A stretch of 32,758 bases of DNA from an uncultured Pseudomonadales bacterium (GTDB lineage: Bacteria; Pseudomonadota; Gammaproteobacteria; Pseudomonadales; Azotimanducaceae), in NCBI GenBank assembly GCA_947258825.1, contig CAMYJX010000039.1, positions 1 through 32,758 on the forward strand. Direction: 5' to 3'. Both the position numbers and the translations under genes were made by a program. Positions 1 to 7,328 of the stretch are shown here, piece by piece. Positions within the stretch are counted from its first letter, which is position 1. Each line of letters starts with the position of its first letter. The notes under the pieces were generated by a model. It ran no database searches. It saw only the letters and a list, made by a program, of their open reading frames with translations, and was not told the DNA's origin.

Positions 1-69
1 CTGCGCCCACGGGCGGAAGATAATGCTGCACTTGAATCCGTTCTGGCTCTGTTTTCTGGAGGGAGATAA
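1..69 (+). CDS. 3' end of an upstream gene (partial, unidentified)
   Basis: Frame 1 is open from the first base to a TAA at 67-69 and would encode the last 22 residues of a protein (ending LFSGGR). The stop overlaps the ATG of the next gene as TAATG, a common arrangement for translationally coupled genes, which supports real coding here. The fragment is too short to assign to any family. An open frame of this length could also occur by chance. Confidence 0.4.
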   Translation: MRPRAEDNAALESVLALFSGGR

Positions 70-386
70 TGAAAACCGTTTTATCCTGTTGCCTGGTCCT
101 CCTTTCGGCGATCCTGTGGAGCGCTCGAGTGTCTGCTGCCTGTGAGTGTTACTGTGTCGACGGGGCACTGCGAACGCTGTGCTCCGGTGTGGATGAGGCC
201 CAGCAGGGCGTCAACCTCTGCATGGATCGTGCGATCAGCCTTTGCCCGGTCCCGGATTCGGCCGCGTCGCAGGCTTACGATTCCCCGGACGAGAACGCGG
301 AGAACTGTCGCGATGCCAGCGCCTGGGATCCGTCCGCCGGCGAATTCAGAACGTTGAAGATCTGTGATGTGAAGGACGAGGGCTGA
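69..386 (+). CDS. Small secreted cysteine-rich protein, unknown function
   Basis: A 105-residue protein that I do not recognise. Residues 1-23 look like a Sec signal peptide: Lys2, a hydrophobic core and a VSA-A cleavage site. The mature part begins with a tight CxCxC cluster and holds eight cysteines in about 80 residues, an even number compatible with disulfide bonds in the periplasm or outside the cell. The C-terminal half is acidic. A strong Shine-Dalgarno (GGAGGG, 58-63) precedes the ATG, which overlaps the upstream stop. It lies just ahead of an LLM oxidoreductase on the same strand. Coding status is likely; function is not assigned. Confidence 0.65.
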   Translation: MKTVLSCCLVLLSAILWSARVSAACECYCVDGALRTLCSGVDEAQQGVNLCMDRAISLCPVPDSAASQAYDSPDENAENCRDASAWDPSAGEFRTLKICDVKDEG

Positions 387-422
387 GCTTCTCGGCCAAT
401 CCGCAAGCAACGGGGAGTGGCG

Positions 423-1277
423 ATGAAATTTGGGCTGGTGCCGATCAACATTGGCGCGCAAAGCTTGGAACACATGGTTGGCCTGGCCACGACGGCCGAA
501 GGGTTGGGTTTCGAATCCGTGTGGACGTTCGAGCACGTCATCGTGCCGATGGATTACGAGTCAAAGTACCCCTACAACGACAGCGGCAAGATGGGGGCGG
601 ATCCCGAAGCCAATTTCGTCGATCCCCTGATCGCCCTCACGGCTATCGCGGCGAAAACGGAACATCTGCGGCTCGGCACTGGGGTCAATATCCTGTCTCA
701 GGCGAACCCCCTGTATCTGGCAAAGCAGGCGGCCAGCATCGATTTCCTGTCTTCCGGCCGTCTGCTGCTGGGGCTGGGCATCGGCTGGCTGCGGGAAGAG
801 TTCGTTGCCATGGGGGTGCCCTTCGAGCGACGCGGCGCCCGCTTCGACGACTATGTCGCCGCCATGCGCAAGGTCTGGTCCGGCGAAGTGGTGGAGCACG
901 AAAGCGAGTTTCTGAGCTGGCACGGCTTCAAGAGTTATCCGTTGCCGGTGCAGAAGTCGTCGATGCCGGTGATCATCGGGGGCAACAAAGGCAAGATCTG
1001 GCAGCGCATTGCCCGTCATGGCAACGGCTGGTTCGCGCCCAGTACCAGCGCGGAGGAAATATCCCGGGATCTGGAACAGCTGCGCGCTGCCTGCGACGCC
1101 GAGCAGCGGGATTTTTCCGAGCTCGAGATTACCTCCATGTGGTCTGGGCACGGCGGGAGGGAAGCTGTGGATGCGCTTGAGGCCGCCGGGGTGGCCCGGG
1201 TCGTCGTTCCGCTGCCAGCGTTGGGTCCAGATCCGATAGACGGCATCGGCCGGCTGAGCGCTGAAGTCATTCAATGA
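423..1277 (+). CDS. LLM-class (luciferase-like) flavin/F420-dependent oxidoreductase
   Basis: A 284-residue TIM-barrel protein of the bacterial luciferase-like family. Family members use reduced FMN or F420 to oxidise or reduce small substrates in the cytosol. Visible hallmarks are the N-terminal strand KFGLVPINIG, the segment ESVWTFEHVIVP, the central TGVNILSQANPLYLAKQAASID stretch, the LLLGLGIGWLREEF motif and the VIIGGNKGK phosphate-binding strand. The ATG at 423 is preferred over the GTG at 417 because the GGGGAG Shine-Dalgarno (412-417) would otherwise overlap the start. Its stop overlaps the amidase start (ATGA, 1274-1277), so the two are probably one operon. The sequence does not settle F420 against FMN, and the substrate is unknown. 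Confidence 0.85.
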   Translation: MKFGLVPINIGAQSLEHMVGLATTAEGLGFESVWTFEHVIVPMDYESKYPYNDSGKMGADPEANFVDPLIALTAIAAKTEHLRLGTGVNILSQANPLYLAKQAASIDFLSSGRLLLGLGIGWLREEFVAMGVPFERRGARFDDYVAAMRKVWSGEVVEHESEFLSWHGFKSYPLPVQKSSMPVIIGGNKGKIWQRIARHGNGWFAPSTSAEEISRDLEQLRAACDAEQRDFSELEITSMWSGHGGREAVDALEAAGVARVVVPLPALGPDPIDGIGRLSAEVIQ

Positions 1278-2686
1278 CCCGCGACCTCTGGCGGCGGTCC
1301 GCTGTCGATCTGGCCAGAGGCATCCGCCAGCGCGAGTATTCAGTGGTCGAGGTGGTTGAAAGCGTGCTGGCTCGAATCGAGCACCTCAACCCGCGGCTCA
1401 ACGCCATCAGTTTTGACTGCAGCGAAGATGCCAGGGCCGACGCGGCGGCAGCCGACGAAGCGCTATCCCGGGGTGATCCTCTGGGCCCCCTCCACGGCGT
1501 GCCGGTCACCATTAAGGAGAACGTTGACCAGAAAGGCAAACCAACGCCGAACGGCATTCCCGCGTTCGCCGACCTCATCGCCCCCGACGACGCGCCCGTG
1601 GTTGCGAATCTCAAGCGAGCGGGGGCGATCATCACCGGGCGGACGAATACGCCCGAGCTTTCAATGCGGGCAACCACCGATAATCCGCTGCGCGGCAGGA
1701 CGCTCAATCCCTGGTCCGATGAGGCCAGCCCGGGTGGCTCGTCCGGCGGCGCGGGCGCTGCGGCAGCCGCCGGCTTCGGGCCCATTCATCATGGTAATGA
1801 CATCGGCGGCTCGCTGCGTTTTCCTTCCTTTGCCTGCGGCGTGATGACGGTCAAACCAACACAGGGCAGGGTGCCCGCTTACAATCCCAGCGCTGCCGTG
1901 GAGCGTGGCATGCTGGCGCAGCTCATGTCTGTGCAGGGCGCGATCTGTCGGGAGGTGGCCGATCTGCGTCTGGCCACCGCTGTCATGGCGCAGGGCGATT
2001 GCCGCGATCCCTGGTGGGTGCCGGCTCCTTTCGACGGCTGGCCGGATGCTGGGCCGGTTAAGGTTGCTGTCACCCGCGAAGCCTATGGCTACCCGATGCA
2101 TCCCGGGATCACCGAAGCCATCGATCGCGCGGCCGCGCTGCTGGAAGCCGGTGGCTACCCGGTTGAGGAGGTGGCCACACCCAGCATGCTGGATCCTGCT
2201 AACGGTTGGTTCGACGTTGCAACCTATGAGATCAAAGCGACCCTGGGCCCCATTGCGCGGCAGGTGGGCAGCGAAACCCTGCAGAACATATTCCAGTGGT
2301 ATTACAGCCTGGGCAACATGGTGGATGCGGATGGTTACCGCGAGGCCATTGCCGCCCGCACCGCCATGACCCGGGAGTGGAGCATCTTTCTGCAACGGTA
2401 CCCGCTGCTGCTGTCGCCATTTCTGATGCGCCCGAATTTTCCCTGGAACTACGACGCGCAGAACGAAGCAAGCGCCCACGATGTTTTCAGGGCCGCTATC
2501 TACAGCGTTGGCGTCAACTATCTGGGTTTACCCGCGGGCGTCATGCCAATGGGTCAGGCCGCCGGCTTGCCGGCCGGCGTGCAGATCATCGGTGGGCGCT
2601 TTCGGGAAGATCTCATTCTCGATGCCATGGCGGTAATTGAATCCCGGACGGAGCGACCCTCGGATCAGCTCTGGACGCGGCTGTAG
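1274..2686 (+). CDS. Amidase (amidase-signature family)
   Basis: A 470-residue amidase-signature hydrolase, full length for the family. The catalytic triad is readable: Lys81 in PVTIKEN, cis-Ser156 in the GGSSGG loop, and nucleophile Ser180 in DIGGSLRFPS. The intervals of 75 and 24 residues equal those in the family reference FAAH (Lys142, Ser217, Ser241). It should cleave an amide bond to acid plus amine or ammonia in the cytosol; no signal peptide is seen. It is not a convincing GatA, because no gatB or gatC lies next to it. It is coupled to the LLM oxidoreductase by a 4-nt overlap, suggesting successive steps in breakdown of an N-containing compound; that pathway link is inference. Confidence 0.9.
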   Translation: MTRDLWRRSAVDLARGIRQREYSVVEVVESVLARIEHLNPRLNAISFDCSEDARADAAAADEALSRGDPLGPLHGVPVTIKENVDQKGKPTPNGIPAFADLIAPDDAPVVANLKRAGAIITGRTNTPELSMRATTDNPLRGRTLNPWSDEASPGGSSGGAGAAAAAGFGPIHHGNDIGGSLRFPSFACGVMTVKPTQGRVPAYNPSAAVERGMLAQLMSVQGAICREVADLRLATAVMAQGDCRDPWWVPAPFDGWPDAGPVKVAVTREAYGYPMHPGITEAIDRAAALLEAGGYPVEEVATPSMLDPANGWFDVATYEIKATLGPIARQVGSETLQNIFQWYYSLGNMVDADGYREAIAARTAMTREWSIFLQRYPLLLSPFLMRPNFPWNYDAQNEASAHDVFRAAIYSVGVNYLGLPAGVMPMGQAAGLPAGVQIIGGRFREDLILDAMAVIESRTERPSDQLWTRL

Positions 2687-2714
2687 ATGGCCGGTGGCTT
2701 GAGCGCCTATCGCC

Positions 2715-3410
2715 TTGTCCTATCCCCGAGTCAGCATCGTCGTTCCGGTTCTCAACGACGCGCAAGCGCTCGCGCATCTGCTTGCTGAGCTCGATTCGTT
2801 CCCAGCCGAACCGCCCTCAGCCGTAGCATTCGAGGTGATTGTCGCGGACGGCGGCAGCACGGATGATAGCCGCTCGCTGGCGGTGAACGCCGGCTGTATC
2901 CTTGTGACGTCCCCGCCAGGACGCGGGCTGCAGCTGGCAATCGGGGCAGCACGAGCCCGCGGTGCCCTGATCTGGCTGCTGCACGCCGATACCCGTGGCG
3001 TGGCCGATAGTCTGCAGTGGCTGCTTGCCAGGGACGGCCAACCCTGCTGGGGTCGGTTCGACGTCGCCCTGGCGGACGGATCCCCGGTGCTGCGGCTGGT
3101 CGCATTCATGATGAACCTGCGGTCTCGGGCAACCGGCATCTGCACCGGTGACCAGGGCATCTTTGCGCACAGGCGGCTGCTGGCGGCCTGCGGAGGAATA
3201 CCAGAGCAGCCGCTGATGGAAGACATCGAGCTCTGTCGTCGCTTGAAGCGCCTTGCGTCTCCTGAATGCCCGCGTCAGCTTCTCACTACTTCCTCCCGGC
3301 GCTGGCGGCAGCAGGGGATAGTGCGCACCATATTGCGCATGTGGCAGTTGCGGGCGCGCTACTGGATGGGTGCGGATCCGGGCGTCCTCGCCAGGGAGTA
3401 CTACCGGTGA
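2715..3410 (+). CDS. Glycosyltransferase family 2, TIGR04283-like
   Basis: A 231-residue GT-A fold glycosyltransferase. It begins with the family 2 strand RVSIVVPVLND, then has VIVADGGSTDDS (nucleotide-binding Asp) and LIWLLHADT (DxD-type metal site). The segment PPGRGLQLAIGAARARG is typical of the short TIGR04283 group. The only in-frame start is TTG at 2715; an in-frame GTG at 2694 runs straight into a stop, and no clear Shine-Dalgarno is seen. The stop overlaps the next gene's GTG (GTGA, 3407-3410). TIGR04283 and TIGR04282 genes are often neighbours, and the pair has been linked to arsenosugar biosynthesis in some bacteria. No arsenic genes are visible here, so the substrate stays open. 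Confidence 0.85.
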   Translation: MSYPRVSIVVPVLNDAQALAHLLAELDSFPAEPPSAVAFEVIVADGGSTDDSRSLAVNAGCILVTSPPGRGLQLAIGAARARGALIWLLHADTRGVADSLQWLLARDGQPCWGRFDVALADGSPVLRLVAFMMNLRSRATGICTGDQGIFAHRRLLAACGGIPEQPLMEDIELCRRLKRLASPECPRQLLTTSSRRWRQQGIVRTILRMWQLRARYWMGADPGVLAREYYR

Positions 3411-4027
3411 CAAGCACCCTTTCTCCGACCAGGCTGTGTGTTTTCGCGCGGGCACCGGCTCTGGGCGGGGTCAAGCGCCGCCTGGCGACGGAACTCGGAG
3501 ACACGGTCGCGCTGGCTGCGCACATTCAGCTCACCGAAGACACCTTGGGTCGTCTTGCCGCGGTCCCGGGGCTGGAAACAGAATTGTGGCTCGCGGGAGA
3601 GCCGGATGCTCAGGTCCGTGGTTGGCTGGACACCTGGCAGCTGCCGCTGCGCAGGCAATCTGGCGCAGATCTTGGCCAGCGGATGGCGAATGCGCTGGCC
3701 TCCTGCCATGCGGACGACGTCCACGGCATCGTGGTCGGCAGTGATTGTCCGCCCATCGACGCCACTTACGTACGGCAGGCCGCAGAAGCCTTGAGCGAGA
3801 CGGACGTGGTGCTGGGGCCGGCGTCGGACGGTGGCTATGGGCTCGTTGGAACAGGCTTGCCCCGACCGGAGATCTTCAAGGACATACCCTGGGGGACCGA
3901 TGCCGTGTTGCAGGTCACGCTGGAACGGATCGAGCAGGCGGCGCTTTCGGTGCGCCTGCTGGCCCCCATCTGGGATGTGGATACGGCTAGCGACTGGAAC
4001 CGCTATCTCCGCTATCGGCGCGGGTAA
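3407..4027 (+). CDS. TIGR04282-like (DUF2064) glycosyltransferase/nucleotidyltransferase-fold protein
   Basis: About 206 residues with a GT-A/nucleotidyltransferase-like fold. Visible motifs are LCVFARAPALGGVKRRLA (N-terminal loop with basic residues), the conserved QSGADLGQRMANA stretch, VVGSDCPPID (metal-binding Asp) and LGPASDGGYGLVG. The GTG at 3407 is chosen because it overlaps the previous stop and places the first strand at the usual distance from the N-terminus. The frame is open back to 3266, but that extension would overlap the preceding gene and has no family counterpart. It is co-translated with the TIGR04283-like gene. It ends 10 bp from the convergent ycgR, with no terminator hairpin visible between them. 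Confidence 0.85.
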   Translation: MTSTLSPTRLCVFARAPALGGVKRRLATELGDTVALAAHIQLTEDTLGRLAAVPGLETELWLAGEPDAQVRGWLDTWQLPLRRQSGADLGQRMANALASCHADDVHGIVVGSDCPPIDATYVRQAAEALSETDVVLGPASDGGYGLVGTGLPRPEIFKDIPWGTDAVLQVTLERIEQAALSVRLLAPIWDVDTASDWNRYLRYRRG

Positions 4028-4037
4028 CCGTGCCCGA

Positions 4038-4787
4038 CTACTGGGTGCGTTTCGAGATGGCTTGGATGAACTGCTCGAGGCGTCGCCGGTCGGTGACGTG
4101 CATCTCGGTAAACTCGATGCCGCAGGTGGTGACCTGCCGCTCGGCGTTGATGCTAGCGTGTCGGACCGTGCCTTTGGAATGCAGCTCCAGCAGGTTGGGT
4201 ACGGTTATCGCGCAGCCCTCGAGAACCTCGTCCGTTTCAACGGGGGGTGCAAGCACACCTGCGAACTCTGCCCGGCAACCCCCGGCGGAAATGTCGATTA
4301 TCCGACCTGTTATCGGCGTGTCATCGCTGCCCTGACGAAACAGAAGCAATTGCGCGCCATTGGCTTCAACCCGAAGCGGCAACCGGAAACGTGCTGCGCG
4401 TCGGCGCTGCTGGTAAAGCAGGCTCTGCGGTAGCGCCACGTGGAAGTACGGCAGGCCGCGTTCGGAATCCGCCTTCTGGGCGATGTTGCCGATGTTGTGA
4501 ATGTAGATACCCTCTGTCCGTCCGGACAGGGAGAAGGGTTTTTGCGCTCGCAGATGTGCAAGCCCGTCCCGCGGCTGAATATCTTCGAGCAGCATGAATT
4601 TGTTCTTCAGGTCCAGCACCTTCGCTTTGTAAACGCCGATGTCCTGCTCGAATCTCAGCTGCAGATCTGCCCGCTGGTCGCGGAAAATCTTGAGGACCCG
4701 GATGATCTCGTCGGGATCCGTCAGATATCGGCTGCTTATGCCGCTCGGTCGCGTCGTCTTGGTGGACGACGTGGCTGGCTCGGCCAT
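4038..4787 (-). CDS. ycgR: Flagellar brake protein YcgR/FlgZ (PilZ domain)
   Basis: A 249-residue two-domain protein: a YcgR N-terminal beta domain (about residues 20-120) followed by a PilZ domain (about 125-240). The c-di-GMP contacts are intact: RxxxR at Arg129-Arg133 and DxSxxG at Asp165/Ser167/Gly170. Family members bind c-di-GMP and then touch the stator or rotor to slow the motor. It is the last gene of a flgM-flgN-ycgR set, the position flgZ has in Pseudomonas, and starts 15 bp after flgN. An intact c-di-GMP site here contrasts with the altered site in this cluster's FleQ. Confidence 0.93.
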   Translation of the reverse strand: MAEPATSSTKTTRPSGISSRYLTDPDEIIRVLKIFRDQRADLQLRFEQDIGVYKAKVLDLKNKFMLLEDIQPRDGLAHLRAQKPFSLSGRTEGIYIHNIGNIAQKADSERGLPYFHVALPQSLLYQQRRRAARFRLPLRVEANGAQLLLFRQGSDDTPITGRIIDISAGGCRAEFAGVLAPPVETDEVLEGCAITVPNLLELHSKGTVRHASINAERQVTTCGIEFTEMHVTDRRRLEQFIQAISKRTQ

Positions 4788-4801
4788 TGGCCTATCTCCA
4801 C

Positions 4802-5242
4802 TCAGGCTCTGGCGATGGCGGTGCCCTGGGTGCTTCCCAGGGCGTGCCCTTGCTGTCCGTACAACGGGCCGTTATCCGTACCGCTCATTAGGTTCAATAG
4901 TTCTCGCACCGATTGTTGGGAGCGACGGACGATTTTTCCGTTAACTGCGTTGTGGTCCTGAATTTGCCTGGCGAGCTCTATGAGGGTTTTGTGACGCGGG
5001 TCGAGCCGTCTGCGTTCAGCCTCCGTGCACCCGGCGATGCGCTGGCTCATTGGTTCAGGCCCAGCCGCTTGCAGCTGTTGCTCGATCTGCGCGCAGAGCT
5101 GCTGCTTGTTCTCCGTCAGCTGTGCCAGAGCCTCGAGATCCTGATTGACCAGCGCGTCCTTCTCGTCCTTCAACAGCTCGACCAGCTGAGTCGAAACCTC
5201 GATCAGGGTGAGGATCTGCTCTTCAATCAAATTCTCTGACAT
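4802..5242 (-). CDS. flgN: Flagellar export chaperone FlgN
   Basis: A 146-residue, mostly helical cytoplasmic protein of FlgN length. The N-terminal half is a long amphipathic helix rich in Leu, Glu and Gln (EEQILTLIEVSTQLVELLKD), followed by LTENKQQLCAQIEQQLQ and a C-terminal region with NAVNGKIVRRSQQSVREL. FlgN binds FlgK and FlgL and delivers them to the export gate. It sits 9 bp after flgM, as in most Gammaproteobacteria, and is probably transcribed from the sigma-28 promoter in front of flgM. Sequence conservation in the family is low, so the call rests partly on position. Confidence 0.88.
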   Translation of the reverse strand: MSENLIEEQILTLIEVSTQLVELLKDEKDALVNQDLEALAQLTENKQQLCAQIEQQLQAAGPEPMSQRIAGCTEAERRRLDPRHKTLIELARQIQDHNAVNGKIVRRSQQSVRELLNLMSGTDNGPLYGQQGHALGSTQGTAIARA

Positions 5243-5251
5243 ATTTTCAAC

Positions 5252-5641
5252 TTATTGATCTAAAAGATTTTCTAGCTCAAGAAAGTTATCGGCTAGACGT
5301 TGGGTATCGACGTGATAACGGCCTTCGGCAATGGCGTCTCGAATCTGCGCGACGCGGTCGCTGTCGAAGGCTTCACTTTCCTGCACGCGACTTGCCATCT
5401 GCTTCAGCGATCGCGCCTCGGCGCTGAGTTGTACCTGATCTTCCGAAGAGTTTTCCCGGCTTGTAGACGCCCGGGCGTCGGCCGCCTTCTGCTCCGCGAC
5501 TGCGCCCGCGCTGGCGCCCGCGCTGTCAGCCTGCTTTCTGGCGTCTGCTCGGGTTTCGTCGCCTGCCGGGCCCGCTACCGCGTCGCGTCCACGGCGGTCT
5601 GCGGGAGGGTTCGAGTTGAGATTGTTGATGTCCATAGTCAT
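5252..5641 (-). CDS. flgM: Anti-sigma-28 factor FlgM
   Basis: A 129-residue protein, slightly longer than the usual 90-110. The N-terminus MDINNLN is followed by a disordered Ala/Asp/Arg/Glu-rich linker (about residues 12-65). The conserved C-terminal sigma-28-binding part contains DQVQLSAEARSL, then SDRVAQIRDAIAEGRYHVD and a last helix NFLELENLL. FlgM holds FliA inactive until the hook is finished and FlgM is exported. Two in-frame ATGs (5641 and 5635, complement) are possible; the second gives the more typical MDINN start. A near-consensus sigma-28 promoter lies just upstream, giving the usual feedback loop. The extra linker length is the main oddity. Confidence 0.92.
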   Translation of the reverse strand: MTMDINNLNSNPPADRRGRDAVAGPAGDETRADARKQADSAGASAGAVAEQKAADARASTSRENSSEDQVQLSAEARSLKQMASRVQESEAFDSDRVAQIRDAIAEGRYHVDTQRLADNFLELENLLDQ

Positions 5642-5673
5642 CCAACGATTAAAAACCGACCTATCTGTACTCG

Positions 5674-5700
5674 ATATCGGCCCGGTTCAGAGTAACTTTA
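5674..5700 (-). promoter_or_regulatory. Sigma-28 (FliA) promoter for flgM-flgN-ycgR
   Basis: On the minus strand the sequence reads TAAAGTTA, an 11-nt spacer, then GCCGATAT. The consensus is TAAAGTTT-N11-GCCGATAA, so 7 of 8 bases match in each box with exact spacing. It lies in the flgA-flgM gap and points at flgM, about 30-35 bp from the start codons. Confidence 0.88.
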
Positions 5701-5749
5701 GTCGAAATTCGTATTTTTTCTTTCTCGTTCACTGTGTTGCTGATCCTGC

Positions 5750-6526
5750 CTAGCGCTGGCTGACCTGAGAGCGCTTCCCGCTGCCGCCGGTCGTGACGCG
5801 ACCGGGGCCCTCGACCCAGGCGTAAACGATGCGCTCGCTCTGCAGGTTCCTGATCCTGATCTGATCACCGATGGCTCCATTTTCCAATGCCTCGCCCTGG
5901 CTGCTGATCTGTACCGCGCCGCGGCGGGCCAGGATCTGCACCCGCTGCCCGCGGCTCACCGCGAGTGGTTGCTTTATCTGGTTGGCGAATATGACGCTTC
6001 CGGCAGCAAAGTTGCGCTTTGCCTCTTTACCCAGAACCGATGATGTTTCGGTGTAGTAGAGGCTGCGCAGATCGGAAAGGTCCTGTGGTTCGCTGGCAAT
6101 CATGTCCGTGGTCAGTATGTCGCCCCTGCTGATGGGTTGCCGGGTCACGATGACCGGAAGCATCGCGGTCACGCTGCCGGTCATGAAGATGGACCAGTTT
6201 TTCGGTGCCAGGCAGCGCACCGACACGGGAATGCGACCGTGTGTCTGCTTGCCTCGGGGCTCGATCTTGGCGTCGGTGCAGGGCTGCAGCCGCAATCGCG
6301 CGTCCAGGGGCAGAACTTCCACGGTAACTTCGGCGCCGGCATTGGCTTGCGTCGCTTTCTCGCGGAGGACTTCGGCGACTTCCTGGATGAGCTCCGGAAG
6401 CCCCCGGGCATCAGTTGGTTCCGCTGACTCGGCGGCGGCGCCCGTTGGAATCAGCACTAGCAGCAACCAGAGCAGCGGGCCCGCGATCCTGCGGCGGCCT
6501 CTGATGGTTGTGAAAGTTCTCGCCAT
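5750..6526 (-). CDS. flgA: Flagellar P-ring assembly chaperone FlgA
   Basis: A 258-residue periplasmic protein. Residues 1-33 form a signal peptide with basic start (RGRRR), core LLWLLLVLIP and cleavage near AAA. The C-terminal part (about residues 125-240) is the SAF/FlgA domain, with conserved PVIVTRQPISRGDILT, NFAAGSVIFANQI and VSRGQRVQILARRGAVQIS. FlgA helps FlgI assemble into the P ring around the rod. It is divergent from flgB across a 384-bp intergenic region. flgM follows after 108 bp with its own promoter. No clear promoter for flgA itself was found. Confidence 0.93.
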   Translation of the reverse strand: MARTFTTIRGRRRIAGPLLWLLLVLIPTGAAAESAEPTDARGLPELIQEVAEVLREKATQANAGAEVTVEVLPLDARLRLQPCTDAKIEPRGKQTHGRIPVSVRCLAPKNWSIFMTGSVTAMLPVIVTRQPISRGDILTTDMIASEPQDLSDLRSLYYTETSSVLGKEAKRNFAAGSVIFANQIKQPLAVSRGQRVQILARRGAVQISSQGEALENGAIGDQIRIRNLQSERIVYAWVEGPGRVTTGGSGKRSQVSQR

Positions 6527-6558
6527 TGTTCTGTACCGCGGTTGTGTGCCCCACCATT

Positions 6559-6624
6559 AATAGCAGAAGCGGGAGTTTTCGCTTCCCCTGGAATAGCAGA
6601 GCCGCGAGTTTGAGCGTCCCCCGG
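6559..6624. repeat. 33-bp imperfect tandem repeat, two units
   Basis: Units 6559-6591 and 6592-6624 both begin AATAGCAGA and end with a C-run followed by GG. By eye 26 of 33 positions agree. The period is a multiple of three, but no real reading frame is supported here. It lies about 35-100 bp upstream of the flgA start codon. Confidence 0.6.
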
Positions 6625-6746
6625 GGTGGCAATCTGTTGCCGGTCGAGCGGCAAGCCGGCCGAGTGCTTGCCGCCAGCGCGCCGTTCTGTTGGCGCCGAC
6701 CCACCCCCGTTTCCTGAGGCTGCTTCTGGAATTCCTCGGTTAATTA

Positions 6747-6760
6747 TTGATTTAAATGAC
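6747..6760. promoter_or_regulatory. Possible FleQ-type enhancer site upstream of flgB promoter
   Basis: TTGATTTAAATGAC resembles the published Pseudomonas FleQ consensus GTCANTAAATTGAC at 9 of 13 defined positions. It lies about 34 bp upstream of the sigma-54 -24 box in an AT-rich tract. Such a short AT-rich match can arise by chance. Confidence 0.3.
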
Positions 6761-6793
6761 TAATTTAGATGGCACCATCGGTTTAATCGAAAT

Positions 6794-6809
6794 TGGCACA
6801 GCCTTTGCT
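6794..6809 (+). promoter_or_regulatory. Sigma-54 promoter for the flgB operon
   Basis: TGGCACAGCCTTTGCT matches the consensus TGGCACRNNNNTTGCW at every defined base, with GG at 6795-6796, GC at 6807-6808 and exact spacing. The start of transcription should be near 6820, leaving a leader of about 90 nt before the flgB GTG. It needs an activator of the FleQ/FleR kind, and two such genes lie downstream in this cluster. Confidence 0.92.
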
Positions 6810-6910
6810 CTCTCTTGGAAGCGAAAGAAGCGAGAGAACAGCGCATGAGCCGATGCGTGACGCTTGGCTTCGGCACATGTCGTCGGACATTACTGGCGGA
6901 GATAGAAAAC

Positions 6911-7327
6911 GTGACGATCAACTTCGACAACGCCCTGGGATCGCATGCGGAGGCGTTGAGCCTGCGCGGCAAGCGTACCGAATTGCTCGCGCGGAACATT
7001 GCGCACGCCGACACCCCAGGGTTTCTAGCCAGGGACCTGGACTTCAAAGCGGAGCTTGCCAGCCGTCTGGAAGGTACTCAGCCCGGTGCGCAGCTGACCG
7101 TCAGGCGTACCCATGCGGGACATCAGTCCCTGGGGGGTGCGTCCGCCAGCCCGGATGTGGTGACCCTCAAGTATCGGACGCCGCTGATGGGCAGCTTCGA
7201 CGGCAATACGGTGGATACCCAGACGGAGCAAGCGCAGTTTGCGGAGAACAACATGCAGTTTCAGGCGTCGCTGCGGTTTCTCAACGGCAAGTTCAAAGGC
7301 CTGGTGGCGGCCATAAAAGGAGAATGA
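6911..7327 (+). CDS. flgB: Flagellar proximal rod protein FlgB
   Basis: A 138-residue rod protein. The start INFDNALGSHAEALSLRG and the rod signature LLARNIAHADTPGFLARDLDF are plain, and the C-terminal helix FAENNMQFQASLRFLNGKFKGL is typical. The GTG at 6911 is chosen because family members begin with this (M)xINFD segment and because a Shine-Dalgarno (GGAG, 6898-6901) precedes it. An in-frame ATG at 6845 would add 22 residues with no family counterpart. FlgB is the first rod subunit, linking the MS-ring/FliE to FlgC. It is first gene of the sigma-54 operon and is followed 1 bp later by flgC. Confidence 0.93.
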   Translation: MTINFDNALGSHAEALSLRGKRTELLARNIAHADTPGFLARDLDFKAELASRLEGTQPGAQLTVRRTHAGHQSLGGASASPDVVTLKYRTPLMGSFDGNTVDTQTEQAQFAENNMQFQASLRFLNGKFKGLVAAIKGE

Positions 7328-7328
7328 C

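Larger units (their letters stand above)
6527..6910. other. Divergent flgA/flgB intergenic region
   Basis: These 384 bp hold no convincing gene. The flgA side (to about 6720) is GC-rich and contains a 33-bp imperfect tandem repeat (6559-6624). It also has an 8-bp perfect inverted repeat, GCGGCAAG at 6648-6655 with CTTGCCGC at 6667-6674, and a second hairpin GCGCC/GGCGC (6679-6696). The flgB side turns AT-rich (about 6730-6795) and has a possible FleQ-like site, an inverted repeat GATGGCACCATC (6768-6779) and a sigma-54 promoter. The remaining part to 6910 is the predicted flgB leader. Confidence 0.7.

Noticed and set aside
6627..6645. Minus-strand sigma-54-like sequence upstream of flgA
   Set aside because: GG and GC elements are 9 nt apart rather than 10, and the -24 box is poor.
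6815..6910. Longer N-terminal frame of flgB
   Set aside because: FlgB homology starts at the GTG at 6911, which has a good Shine-Dalgarno; the upstream part is the leader of the sigma-54 transcript.
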